Shown here piece by piece: positions 29,383 to 43,576 of a stretch of DNA of 64,000 nt (positions are counted from its first letter, which is position 1; each line of letters starts with the position of its first letter). The stretch is from positions 4,960,001 to 5,024,000 of the forward strand of contig NZ_CP011773.1 of the NCBI RefSeq assembly GCF_001021385.1, written 5' to 3'. A program made the position numbers and the translations under genes. The stretch is from Mycobacterium sp. EPa45. Lineage in GTDB: Bacteria; Actinomycetota; Actinomycetes; Mycobacteriales; Mycobacteriaceae. The notes under the pieces are model-generated. The model did not search any database, was not told the DNA's origin, and saw only the letters and a list, made by a program, of their open reading frames with translations.

Positions 29383-30345
29383 TCAGACGATCGACAGCGC
29401 AATCCCGTCGAGGATGTCGTGCTCGCTGACGATCAGCTCATCGATTCCCGCCCGCTGCCCCAACGAGTAGGCCAGCTCCTCGACGACGATCGAACCGCCG
29501 CCGATGACGTCGACGCGGCCCTCGTGCATGGGACCCAGCGCTGCGCGCTGCTTGCGGGTCATCCCGACAAGCTGGTCGCAGACCGCCAGCAGATCCGGGA
29601 ACCCGACCCGGGAGAGGTGGATCGCCTCCGGGTCGTAGACGGTCATGTGCTGGGCCAGCGCGGCGAGGGTGGTGAAGGTGCCCGCCACCCCCACCCACGT
29701 CTTGGCCTGATCCACCGGCACGACCCGCAGCGCCTCGCCGAGCCGTTCCCGCACCACATCACGCGCGGCGGCCACCTCCGCGGCGGTCGGCGGATCGGAG
29801 TGCAGGCAGCGCTCGGTGAGCCGCACGCAACCGATATCGGCTGAGAAGCTGGCCTGCACCCGACCCGCCGCGTCACCCAACACCACCTCCGTCGAGCCGC
29901 CACCGAGGTCGACCACCACGAACGGCGCTGCGGCACTGTCGAGTTCACCGACGGCGCCGTTGAAGGACAGCTCGGCTTCCTCCTGGCCGGTGATCACCTC
30001 GGCGACCGCACCGGGCACCACCGGGTCCAGCACCTCGGCGGTCATCGAGAAGAACTCATCGCGGTTGGCCGCATCCCGCGTCGCCGACGTCGCCACCATC
30101 CGCACCTTGGCGACGTCGAACTGCTTGAGCAGCGCGGCGTAGTCGGCCAGTGCGGCCTGGGTGCGGGCCAGCGCGTCCGGCGCGAATTGCCCGGTGGCAT
30201 CGACGCCCTGACCCAGCCTCACGATGCGCATCTCCCGGTGCACATCGTGCAGACGCCCCCCGGCGAGGTCAGCGATCAGCAGCCGGATCGAGTTGGTGCC
30301 GCAGTCGATGGCCGCAACCCGGTTCGTCTCTACGATGATGTCCAC
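29383..30345 (-). CDS. ppx: Ppx/GppA-family exopolyphosphatase
   Basis: 320 residues with the actin-like ATPase fold: phosphate 1 motif AIDCGTNSIRLLIADL near residue 12 and phosphate 2 motif VVVDLGGGSTEVVLGD. Members hydrolyse polyphosphate or pppGpp. Ortholog by order of Rv1026. It overlaps the DUF501 gene by 16 bp and is the last gene of the run that starts at eno or the FtsB-like gene. Confidence 0.92.
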   Translation of the reverse strand: MDIIVETNRVAAIDCGTNSIRLLIADLAGGRLHDVHREMRIVRLGQGVDATGQFAPDALARTQAALADYAALLKQFDVAKVRMVATSATRDAANRDEFFSMTAEVLDPVVPGAVAEVITGQEEAELSFNGAVGELDSAAAPFVVVDLGGGSTEVVLGDAAGRVQASFSADIGCVRLTERCLHSDPPTAAEVAAARDVVRERLGEALRVVPVDQAKTWVGVAGTFTTLAALAQHMTVYDPEAIHLSRVGFPDLLAVCDQLVGMTRKQRAALGPMHEGRVDVIGGGSIVVEELAYSLGQRAGIDELIVSEHDILDGIALSIV

Positions 30346-30827
30346 TCCTCTTTGTCGAGAATTCCCGCCATCCCGGGCTCGGCGGCCAGCACGGCCAACG
30401 CTTCGTCACCAAAGGGGTTGACGCCACGGCCTTTTGCCAGCGAATGCGCGATCACCACATGCAGGCACTTGACCCGATCGGGCATCCCGCCCCCGGTGAA
30501 CGTCGTGCCCAACGGCTCGATCGCGTCGCGCTCGGCCAGATACGACTCGTGGGCCAGCCGGTAAGCCGCGGCGAGCTGCGGGTCCTGCTGCAGTCGCTCG
30601 CTCATCTCACGCATCAGTCCGTCGGACTCCAGCCGGCTCGCGGCTGCGGTCAACACCGGATGGGTCAGGTAGTACAGCGTCGGGAACGGGGTCCCGTCCG
30701 GTAGCCGGGGCGCCGTCTTCACAACTGCCGGTTCACCATTGGGGCATCGGTAGGCGATCTCCAGTACGCCGCGCGGCTCGCGTCCGAGCTGCCGCGCCAC
30801 CGCGTCGAGATCGACGGGATCAACCAC
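30330..30827 (-). CDS. DUF501 family protein
   Basis: 165 residues from GTG 30827, which overlaps the stop of the FtsB-like gene by 8 bp. Family blocks: GREPRGVLEIAYRCPNGEPAV, TPFPTLYYLTHP and PDRVKCLHVVIAHSLAKG. Function unknown, but the gene is widely conserved between the FtsB-like gene and ppx in actinobacteria (Rv1025). A longer upstream frame with Pro/Arg-rich residues overlaps the FtsB-like coding region and was rejected. Confidence 0.88.
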   Translation of the reverse strand: MVDPVDLDAVARQLGREPRGVLEIAYRCPNGEPAVVKTAPRLPDGTPFPTLYYLTHPVLTAAASRLESDGLMREMSERLQQDPQLAAAYRLAHESYLAERDAIEPLGTTFTGGGMPDRVKCLHVVIAHSLAKGRGVNPFGDEALAVLAAEPGMAGILDKEEWTSS

Positions 30828-31518
30828 CGGGCGCCGGAGGTGGGGCTGGAAGAGGTTCCGGCGGCGGCGGGCCGGGGTCGGTCGTGGGGACCGGGGGCGG
30901 GCCGTGCGGGGTGTCGGCGATGGTGTGCCACAGCGAGGTGTACCAGGGGTCGTTGCTGCGCACCGGGGCGGCCTGCGGACCGGTGTCGGGGGCGACGACG
31001 GCACCGGCGGGCAATTGCACCTGATAGGGAATGTCGCCGGGCATCACGAAGCCCAGCCGCTCGCGGGCCTGGGCGGCGATGTACACCGGGTCCGCCAGCT
31101 TGGCTTTCTGCGACTCCAGATCGGCAATCTGCTTGCGCAGTGCGGCTTCCGAGGCGGAAAGCTGCTTCATCTCGGTGCGCTGCGCGAAATACGTCCGTAC
31201 CGGGCCGGCGATGGTCAAGGTGAGCACGCAGACCACCGCGGCAAGGATGGCCGCGCGGCGCGCGGTGAAGCCGAGTCGCTGTTCACTCTGATGCTCCGCC
31301 GAGGCCGCGATCGCGCGGCGGACCGGTTCGGTGACACTGTGGCCTCTGCTGGATGTCGCCGGCCCATCGGCTCCGACAGCTTCGGGTGCGGCCTTTGTGT
31401 CCGCGGGACGCGGATCCTTCTTCGCCGTAGGCGACGTGCGCGAGCGGACCCGACCCGGCGCACCCGGCCGGGAGGCCGGGGAGCGCCGCTTCGAATCGGG
31501 CCGCTTGCTTTCCGCCAC
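30820..31518 (-). CDS. FtsB/DivIC-like septum formation protein
   Basis: 232 residues. A basic, Pro/Ser-rich cytoplasmic N-terminus (about 1-85), one membrane span (about 88-108), then a coiled coil (QRTEMKQLSASEAALRKQI) and the DivIC signature YIAAQARERLGFVMPGD, ending in a Pro-rich tail. Ortholog of Rv1024. These proteins help assemble the cell-division complex at the septum. Lies 15 bp downstream of eno. Confidence 0.9.
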   Translation of the reverse strand: MAESKRPDSKRRSPASRPGAPGRVRSRTSPTAKKDPRPADTKAAPEAVGADGPATSSRGHSVTEPVRRAIAASAEHQSEQRLGFTARRAAILAAVVCVLTLTIAGPVRTYFAQRTEMKQLSASEAALRKQIADLESQKAKLADPVYIAAQARERLGFVMPGDIPYQVQLPAGAVVAPDTGPQAAPVRSNDPWYTSLWHTIADTPHGPPPVPTTDPGPPPPEPLPAPPPAPGG

Positions 31519-31533
31519 AGTCTCTTTCGGGTC

Positions 31534-33662
<2,129 letters not shown>

Positions 33663-33737
33663 CGTCCCATGGCCGCCGTGTCGTTAGTCCCTACCGGCGA
33701 AGCCGACGAGTCGGTAATTTGGTTACCAGACGTCTGT

Positions 33738-33776
33738 TAAGGTGAGCCGAACCTTGGTTTGGTAAGCCTTGCTTGA
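33738..33776 (+). promoter_or_regulatory. Two candidate IdeR iron boxes before efeUOB
   Basis: TAAGGTGAGCCGAACCTTG (33738-33756) matches 14 of 19 bases of the IdeR/DtxR consensus as I recall it. TTTGGTAAGCCTTGCTTGA (33758-33776) matches about 13. The two are offset by exactly 20 bp, so two IdeR dimers could bind side by side. They lie 36-74 bp before the efeU ATG. Iron-dependent repression of the iron importer is the expected outcome. Confidence 0.6.
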
Positions 33777-33811
33777 GCGGGCAAGGTAATGAAGTTAGTT
33801 AGGACGCGCCG

Positions 33812-34777
33812 ATGACCGACCTGGCGGCAATTCCGACCGGCATCCACACCACATACAGCGCTGCCGCGCCGAATGTCGGCGCGCAGCTGTTCGGCAGCGG
33901 GCTGATCGGCGTGCGCGAGGGTTTGGAAGCCGGGATCATCGTCATGGTCCTGATCGCGTTCCTGGTGAAATCCGATCGCCGCGACGCCCTGAAATGGGTG
34001 TGGCTCGGTGTCGCTGCAGCCGTCCTGATGACAGTGGGCGTGTTCCTCACGATCCAGTACAGCGCGTACACGGTCGACAACCTGGCAGCCGAGGCCATCG
34101 CCGGGGTGGCGTCCCTGGTCGCCGTCGTGATCGTCACGTCGATGGTCCTGTGGATGCGTAAGGCGTCGGCCAGCATGTCCGGTGATCTGCGCGCAGGAAT
34201 GACGAAGGCGCTCGAAACAGGTGCGTTGGCGGTGTTCTCGCTGTCGTTCCTGGCAGTGGGCCGAGAGGGCTTCGAGACTGCGCTGTTCATGGTGGGCTAC
34301 GCCGAGGCCGAGACCGCGTGGCCGCTGGTGGGTCTGTTCATCGGTGTGCTGGTGGCCGCCGTGATCGCCTGGGGCATGTACGCCGGCGCCGTGCGGATCA
34401 ACCTGGCTAAGTTTTTCTCCTACACCGGCGTGTTCCTGATTCTGGTGGCGGCGGGCGTCCTGTCCTACGGCGTCGGAGCTCTTCAGACCGTGGGCTGGGT
34501 GCCCGGCCTCGGCAACAAGGCCTTCGACATCAGTGCCGCGTTCAACTGGTCGGCCTGGTACGGCGAAATCATCCAGGGCGTCCTCAATGTCACCCCCACC
34601 CCGACGGTGTTGCAGCTGATCTGCTGGCTGGCCTACATCGTCATCGTGCTTGCGCTGTTCCTGCGGCCCACCCGCCCTGCGGCCACGCAGGCCCCGGCCA
34701 CTGCGGTCTCCACTGAGAAAGCCGACGCCTCCGAAGAATCGGGGCACTCCCTCCTTCCCGAAAGGTCTCATAAGTGA
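33812..34777 (+). CDS. efeU: Iron permease EfeU (FTR1 family)
   Basis: 321 residues, seven membrane spans, with both FTR1 iron-binding motifs: GVREGLEAGI (about 32-41) and VGREGFETALF (about 149-159). Imports iron across the inner membrane as part of EfeUOB. The ATG at 33812 is preceded by AGGA; its stop overlaps the efeO GTG by four bases. Iron boxes lie upstream. Confidence 0.95.
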   Translation: MTDLAAIPTGIHTTYSAAAPNVGAQLFGSGLIGVREGLEAGIIVMVLIAFLVKSDRRDALKWVWLGVAAAVLMTVGVFLTIQYSAYTVDNLAAEAIAGVASLVAVVIVTSMVLWMRKASASMSGDLRAGMTKALETGALAVFSLSFLAVGREGFETALFMVGYAEAETAWPLVGLFIGVLVAAVIAWGMYAGAVRINLAKFFSYTGVFLILVAAGVLSYGVGALQTVGWVPGLGNKAFDISAAFNWSAWYGEIIQGVLNVTPTPTVLQLICWLAYIVIVLALFLRPTRPAATQAPATAVSTEKADASEESGHSLLPERSHK

Positions 34778-35940
34778 CGCTCACCCACGGCATCAAGACC
34801 AGCGCTGCCGCTGCCGCGGCCATCCTGGCCGGAGTCTCCATGGCCGCCTGCACGGCCAAGGAGAACAAGTCCGCGGATGCGAGCCCCAAGGCGGCTTCCG
34901 AGATCACCGTCAACGCCTCCGACACCGAGTGCAAGCTGTCGGCCACGCAGGCCGGCACCGGCCCGAGCACCTTCGTGATCACCAACAACGGGTCCAAGGT
35001 CACCGAGTTCTACGTGTACGGCAAGGGCGAGCGGGTGATGGGTGAGGTCGAGAACATCTCCCCCGGACTACAGCGCAAGCTGGTCGTGCAGCTCGCCGAG
35101 CCCGGCACCTACAAGACCGCGTGCAAACCGGGCATGGTCGGCGACGGCATCCGCGGCGACTTCACGGTGACCGGCAACGCCGTCGCGGCCGACACCGAGG
35201 GTGAATTCTCCGAAGCCAGCGAAAGCTACAAGCGCTACGTCAACAGCCAGACCGACGCTCTGATCCCGGCGACCCAACTGTTCGTCGACGCGGTCAAGAA
35301 GGGTGATGTCGCGGCGGCGAAGGCGCAGTATCCAGTCGCGCGCACCTACTACGAGCGCATCGAGCCGGTCGCCGAATCGTTCCCCGACGATCTCGACCCG
35401 CGCATCGACCTCCGGGAAGCCGACCTGGAGCCGGGCCAGAAGTGGACGGGCTTTCACGCGCTGGAGAAGCAGCTCTGGGTCACCGGCCTGCAGCCCGACG
35501 CCAACGCCCTGGCCGACCAGCTGCTGGCCGACATCAAAGAACTGAACGACGGTGTGAAGGCACCGGGCTGGACCATCGACTCCACCCAGATCGCCGGCGG
35601 CGCACAGGGTCTGCTCGACGAGATCTCCAAGAGCAAGATCACCGGCGAAGAGGACATCTTCAGCCACACCGACCTGTGGGACTTCACCGCCAATGTCCAG
35701 GGCAGCCAGACCGCGGTGGCCTCGGTGCGCCCGATCCTCGACAGCCGCAACGCCGAGTTGGGCAAGCGGGTCGACAAGGGCTTCACCGACGTCGAGGCAC
35801 TGCTGGCCAAGTACCGCAAGGGGGACGGCTTCGTGCTCTACGACACCGTGACCGAGCCGCAGCGACAAGAACTCTCGCGTGCCATCGACGCGTTGAGCAA
35901 GGAAGTCAGCCAGGTGCAAGGTGTCATCGCTCCCCAGTAA
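34774..35940 (+). CDS. efeO: EfeO iron-uptake lipoprotein (cupredoxin plus M75 domain)
   Basis: 388 residues. Signal peptide with lipobox MAAC (Cys26), an N-terminal cupredoxin-like domain (about 40-135) and a C-terminal imelysin/M75 domain with the HxxE motif in GFHALEKQLW. Thought to bind and deliver iron to EfeU. The GTG start overlaps the efeU stop; its 3' end overlaps efeB by 20 bp. Confidence 0.95.
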   Translation: MTLTHGIKTSAAAAAAILAGVSMAACTAKENKSADASPKAASEITVNASDTECKLSATQAGTGPSTFVITNNGSKVTEFYVYGKGERVMGEVENISPGLQRKLVVQLAEPGTYKTACKPGMVGDGIRGDFTVTGNAVAADTEGEFSEASESYKRYVNSQTDALIPATQLFVDAVKKGDVAAAKAQYPVARTYYERIEPVAESFPDDLDPRIDLREADLEPGQKWTGFHALEKQLWVTGLQPDANALADQLLADIKELNDGVKAPGWTIDSTQIAGGAQGLLDEISKSKITGEEDIFSHTDLWDFTANVQGSQTAVASVRPILDSRNAELGKRVDKGFTDVEALLAKYRKGDGFVLYDTVTEPQRQELSRAIDALSKEVSQVQGVIAPQ

Positions 35941-37234
35941 CGACGAACGGTCGGCCCCGCCTTCGCCTGAGGCATCCCCGGGGTTGTCCCGGCGCAAGCT
36001 GTTCGGCGCGGCCGGCGTCACCGCTGCTGTGGTCGGCGCGGCCGGCGCCGGGGCGCTCGCCGGCCGGGCGGCGGCGGCCAGCACCGACAACAGCGGGCTC
36101 GACAAGCCGGTGCCCTTCCGCGGCGAACACCAGGCCGGGATCGTCACCCCGGCGCAGGACCGGATGCACTTCGCCACGTTCGACGTGACGACCGACAACA
36201 GGGCCGACGTCGTCGCCATGCTCAAAGAGTGGACGGGCATGGCCGAGCGGATGACCGCCGGCCAGGAAGCCGTCCATGACGGCGCGATCGGCCTCAATCC
36301 CTATGCACCACCGTCGGATACCGGTGAGGCGCTTGGTCTTACGCCGTCCCAGCTGACGCTGACCATCGGGTTCGGTCCGTCGTTCTTCCGCAAGGACGGC
36401 AAGGACCGCTTTGGGATTGCGAGCCAGAAGCCGCAGCTGCTCGAGCCCCTGCCCAAGTTCCCCAACGAGACCATGGACCCGGCACGCTGCGGCGGTGACA
36501 TCGTCGTGCAAGCGTGCGCCAACGACCCCCAGGTCGCGGTGCACGCCATCCGTAATCTGGCCCGGGTCGGCTTCGGCACGGTGGCGGTGCGCTACTCCCA
36601 GCTCGGGTTCGGCCGCACGTCGTCGACCACCCGGGAGCAGACCACACCGCGAAACCTGTTCGGGTTCAAGGACGGAACCAACAACATCAAGGCTGAGGAC
36701 ACCGACACCCTCAATGAGCAGGTATGGGTGGCCAAGGGCGACGGTCCGGACTGGATGACCGGCGGAAGCTACCTGATCAGCCGGCGCATCCGGATGCGCA
36801 TCGAGTCCTGGGACCGCACAACGCTTCTCGAGCAGGAGCGGGTAATCGGCCGGCAGAAGGGCAGCGGAGCGCCCAACGGACGCAAGCAAGAGTTCGAGGA
36901 ACTCGATCTCGACATCGTCGACAACAAGGACACCCCGCTGATCGATCTCGACGCCCATGTGCGGCTGGCATCCCACCAGCACCTGGGCGGGATCCGGATT
37001 CTGCGCCGCGGATACAACTTCACCGACGGCTCTGACGGGTTCGGGCACCTGGATGCCGGGCTGTTCTTCATCGCGTTCGTGCGTAACCCGGTGACCCAGT
37101 TCATCCCCATGCAGACGGAGTTGGCTCGCCGCGACGCGCTGAACGAGTACATCACCCACACCGGCAGTGCGATCTTCGCGGTCCCGCCGGGTCTGCGCGA
37201 CGGCGACTACTGGGGTTCGACGCTGTTCGGCTGA
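35921..37234 (+). CDS. efeB: EfeB, Tat-exported dye-decolorising-type haem peroxidase
   Basis: 437 residues. Twin-arginine signal LSRRKLFGAAG near residue 23, then a DyP peroxidase domain with the GxxDG motif in FGFKDGTNN and a proximal haem His in the HVRLASHQHLGG region. Third member of the ferrous-iron uptake system; it may oxidise iron or release it from haem. Start GTG 35921 lies within the efeO end. Its stop overlaps mazG by 28 bp on the other strand. Confidence 0.95.
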   Translation: MSSLPSNDERSAPPSPEASPGLSRRKLFGAAGVTAAVVGAAGAGALAGRAAAASTDNSGLDKPVPFRGEHQAGIVTPAQDRMHFATFDVTTDNRADVVAMLKEWTGMAERMTAGQEAVHDGAIGLNPYAPPSDTGEALGLTPSQLTLTIGFGPSFFRKDGKDRFGIASQKPQLLEPLPKFPNETMDPARCGGDIVVQACANDPQVAVHAIRNLARVGFGTVAVRYSQLGFGRTSSTTREQTTPRNLFGFKDGTNNIKAEDTDTLNEQVWVAKGDGPDWMTGGSYLISRRIRMRIESWDRTTLLEQERVIGRQKGSGAPNGRKQEFEELDLDIVDNKDTPLIDLDAHVRLASHQHLGGIRILRRGYNFTDGSDGFGHLDAGLFFIAFVRNPVTQFIPMQTELARRDALNEYITHTGSAIFAVPPGLRDGDYWGSTLFG

Positions 37235-38327
37235 TCGGCCTCGTCGTCGGGCTCGGCCGGCTCGACGTCGTCGGTGAGCTCGGGTAGGTCCAATTCCTCG
37301 TCGACGCGGACAGTGTCGACGTCGTCGAGCAGGTCGTCGTCGGTGACCACCTCGGGCACCAGCGGCAATTCCAGCGCCTCGGCGGCCGGCGCCGGCCAGT
37401 GCCTGCGCCACTCCTCGGCGGTGACCGCACCCAACGGGGCGACGACGTCCAGTTCACTGGGGGTATCGGTGTCGCGCCGGTTCGCCGCGATCGCGCTTTC
37501 GACGGCGCGCACGGTGTCCATGAACTCCAGCACGTGCGTGCGCAACTCGTTCTCGGCATCTCTCTCGGCCGCGACGGTCACCGACACGACCGATGCGGGG
37601 ATCAGCTCGGGCGGCAGACCGGCGGTCAGCACGCGGGCGATGACCTTCTGCGCCAATGCCAGCGCAGGCTGAGCTGTCGGCACGTCGTCGACACAGGATA
37701 TTCGGCGCTCGTCGCCCGATCTTTCAGCAGCCTTGCGCTGCTCCCATTGCGCCAGCTGGTCTTCCAGCGAGATCGACTCGCCGGCCAGCACGGCGGGTAC
37801 CCGGTTGCCGAGCTTGCGCACCAGCGCGTCGGCCACATCGTCGATGGTGAATGCATGCTGCGATGCCTCTTCGGCAATCCGCGCATGAAAAAGCACCTGC
37901 AGCAACACATCTCCGAGTTCGTCACGCAGCTCGTTCAGATCTCCGCGGTGGACCGCGTCGAACAGCTCGTAGGTCTCCTCCAGCAGGTAGCGCCGCAACG
38001 AGTCGTGGGTCTGTTCGCTCTCCCAGGGACCCGCCGTGCGTAGCTTGTCCATGATCGCCACGGCATCGACGAGTCGCTCGCCCGCTTGCGGCTCGGGCGC
38101 GGCGATCAGCCGCTCCCCCGCGGCCAGCCGGGCCTGCACCTCGGGGTGCTGCCGATCCGAGGACAGCAGGACCGCAGCGTCGTCACCTGTGAACACCGGC
38201 CGTCCCGACGGCAGCGACCACGGCACCTTGATCGGCAGCTCCTCGGTGTACTGCACGTCGCCGCCGAGCAGCTCGACCGCCTCCACAGGCACCAGCGACG
38301 GGCGGCGGGGGTCGACCAGGATGACGG

Positions 38328-38331
<4 letters not shown>
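37207..38331 (-). CDS. mazG: Nucleoside triphosphate pyrophosphohydrolase MazG with acidic tail
   Basis: 374 residues. The MazG core (about 100-210) has [16 protein letters not shown] and [17 protein letters not shown], the acidic metal-binding residues of the family, which hydrolyses NTPs including oxidised ones. The last 50 or so residues are very acidic ([17 protein letters not shown]), making it longer than the 325-residue M. tuberculosis protein as I recall it. GTG start overlaps the mfd stop (GTGA), so the two are coupled: repair with pool cleaning. Confidence 0.93.
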
Positions 38332-41987
<3,656 letters not shown>

Positions 41988-42066
41988 GATGACCCCATTC
42001 TAGGCGGCACGACCGAAGACGTTGCGGCGGGCCGCGATTCGCTCGCGCCCTGTGACGCAGGTCGCG

Positions 42067-42648
42067 TCAGCGGCCGGCGACGGTGAACCCGGGGTCCGGG
42101 ATGCCTTCGGGGAACCGCTGCAGCGCGGCCACTGCCAGGGCGGCCAGTTTTTTCAGCGCATCGATCACGGCCGGATCGGGCTGCCCCGGCTGCGCCCAGT
42201 ACACACCGATCGCGCCCACCGGATCGGGCCCGAGCATCGGGGTCATCACCAGGCTGCGCACGAACGTCGGCCGGTACGCGGCCTGTGGAATGCGTTCATC
42301 GCGACGGATGTCTGCGATCGCCACCGATGTGCGGTGAATCATCGCCCAGCCGCTGATGCAGTCCGAGACGGGGAAGCGCTGGCCCTTCCACAACGGACTC
42401 ATCGAGTCTTCGTCCGCGTAGTAGCACATGTCGTGGTCGAGGAGGACGAACGTGGCGCCGTGCGCACCGGCGATCCGGCGCGCTGCGCCCTTCACGATCT
42501 GCTGGACATCCTCGAGCCGCTCGGCGCCCCTCAGCTGGGCGTCGACCTGGTCGATGACCTCCGGCTTGCCGACCAACGCGCCGACCCCCCTCCTGCCAGG
42601 CCCCGACAGCTTCGTTGCGACGTGTGCGTCGATTATCGCAGGTGCCAT
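42067..42648 (-). CDS. GAF-domain protein
   Basis: 193 residues from ATG 42648, 2 nt after the tetR stop. A single GAF domain covers about 35-185 (GATFVLLDHDMCYYADEDS, SCISGWAMIH-like PVSDCISGWAMIHR, VRSLVMTPMLGPDPVGAIGVYWA). No kinase, cyclase or DNA-binding domain is attached. It may sense a small ligand or redox state for the TetR protein it is co-transcribed with. Not clearly part of the mfd transcript (79 bp gap). Confidence 0.78.
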   Translation of the reverse strand: MAPAIIDAHVATKLSGPGRRGVGALVGKPEVIDQVDAQLRGAERLEDVQQIVKGAARRIAGAHGATFVLLDHDMCYYADEDSMSPLWKGQRFPVSDCISGWAMIHRTSVAIADIRRDERIPQAAYRPTFVRSLVMTPMLGPDPVGAIGVYWAQPGQPDPAVIDALKKLAALAVAALQRFPEGIPDPGFTVAGR

Positions 42649-42650
42649 CG

Positions 42651-43286
42651 CTACTCGCCCTCTAACTGCGGATCGGCTTCCAAATGCGTCAGCCCGTTCC
42701 ACATCAGGTTCACCAGATGAGCGGCCACTACTTCTTTCTTGGGTTCGCGGGTGTCGAGCCACCACTGCGCAGTCATCGACACCGAACCGACCAGGGCCTG
42801 GGCGTACAGCGGGGCGAGCACAGGGTCGAGGCCGCGGCGGGCGAAATCGCCGGCCAAGATCGAGGACACCTGGCTGACCGCGTCGTTGAGCAGGCTGGAA
42901 TAGGTGCCGGTGCTGATCGCCGCGGGTGAGTCGCGGATCAGGATGCGGAATCCGTCGGTGCGTTCCTCGACATACGTGAGCAGGGCCAGCGCCACCCGCT
43001 CGACCCGGACACGCGAGCGGTTATTGGTCAGCGACGACGTAATGCCGTCCAGCAGAGCCGACATCTCGCGGTCGACGACCACGGCGTAGAGGCCTTCCTT
43101 GCCGCCGAAGTGCTCGTAGACCACCGGCTTGGAGACATTGGCGCGCTGGGCGATCTCCTCGATCGAGGTGCCCTCGTAACCGCGCTCGGCAAACAGGGTG
43201 CGCGCGACATCGATGAGCTGGCGCCGGCGTTCGGTGCCGGTCATCCGCGCGCGCGGCGGACGAGGCTCCTTCTCCGGTGCTGCCAC
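42651..43286 (-). CDS. TetR-family transcription regulator
   Basis: 211 residues with the N-terminal helix-turn-helix GYEGTSIEEIAQRANVSKPV (about 37-56) then VYEHFGGKEGLY, and a ligand-binding C-terminal domain with WWLDTREPKKEVV. Ortholog by position of Rv1019, upstream of mfd. GTG start at 43286 with GGAAGGA about 7 nt upstream. A 36-bp tandem repeat begins 10 bp before the start and fills the leader and promoter region. Confidence 0.9.
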   Translation of the reverse strand: MAAPEKEPRPPRARMTGTERRRQLIDVARTLFAERGYEGTSIEEIAQRANVSKPVVYEHFGGKEGLYAVVVDREMSALLDGITSSLTNNRSRVRVERVALALLTYVEERTDGFRILIRDSPAAISTGTYSSLLNDAVSQVSSILAGDFARRGLDPVLAPLYAQALVGSVSMTAQWWLDTREPKKEVVAAHLVNLMWNGLTHLEADPQLEGE

Positions 43287-43295
43287 TGTGAGTCC

Positions 43296-43436
43296 TTCCC
43301 GCGTCGCTGCGCTCCTGCCCTCCGAAAATCCTTTTCCCGGGTCGCTGCGCTCCTGCCCTCCGAAACCCCTTCCCGGGTCGCTACGCTCCTGCCCTCCGAA
43401 ACCCCTTCCCGGGTCGCTACGCTCCTGCCCTCCGAG
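43296..43436. repeat. Four tandem copies of a 36-bp unit
   Basis: The unit begins TTCCCGGGTCGCTACG and contains CTCCTGCCCTCCGAA. Copies start at 43296, 43334, 43370 and 43406, so the period is 38, 36 and 36. Copies 2-4 are nearly identical; copy 1 differs at GCG for GGG and in its tail. The array lies between tetR (minus) and tRNA-Gln (plus). There are no spacers, so it is a VNTR and not CRISPR. Confidence 0.85.
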
Positions 43437-43483
43437 CGAGAGTAGCTGTTTGCATTAGAGTCTCAGGCGGACATTTCGGCCAG

Positions 43484-43555
43484 TCCGTCGTGGTGTAATC
43501 GGCAGCACCTCTGATTTTGGTTCAGATAGTTCAGGTTCGAGTCCTGGCGACGGAG
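43484..43555 (+). tRNA. tRNA-Gln (anticodon TTG)
   Basis: Acceptor arms TCCGTCG (43484-43490) and CGACGGA (43548-43554) pair perfectly; discriminator G at 43555. Anticodon stem TCTGA/TCAGA encloses loop TTTTGGT with anticodon TTG. T arm has the GGTTCGAGTCC pattern. CCA is not encoded. It lies between tetR and glmU, as in other mycobacteria. Confidence 0.95.
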
Positions 43556-43576
43556 CACAGACTCTTGGAGGTTCGG

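Noticed and set aside
43296..43436. CRISPR array
   Set aside because: The repeats are contiguous with no unique spacers and no cas genes are in the window; it is a tandem repeat.
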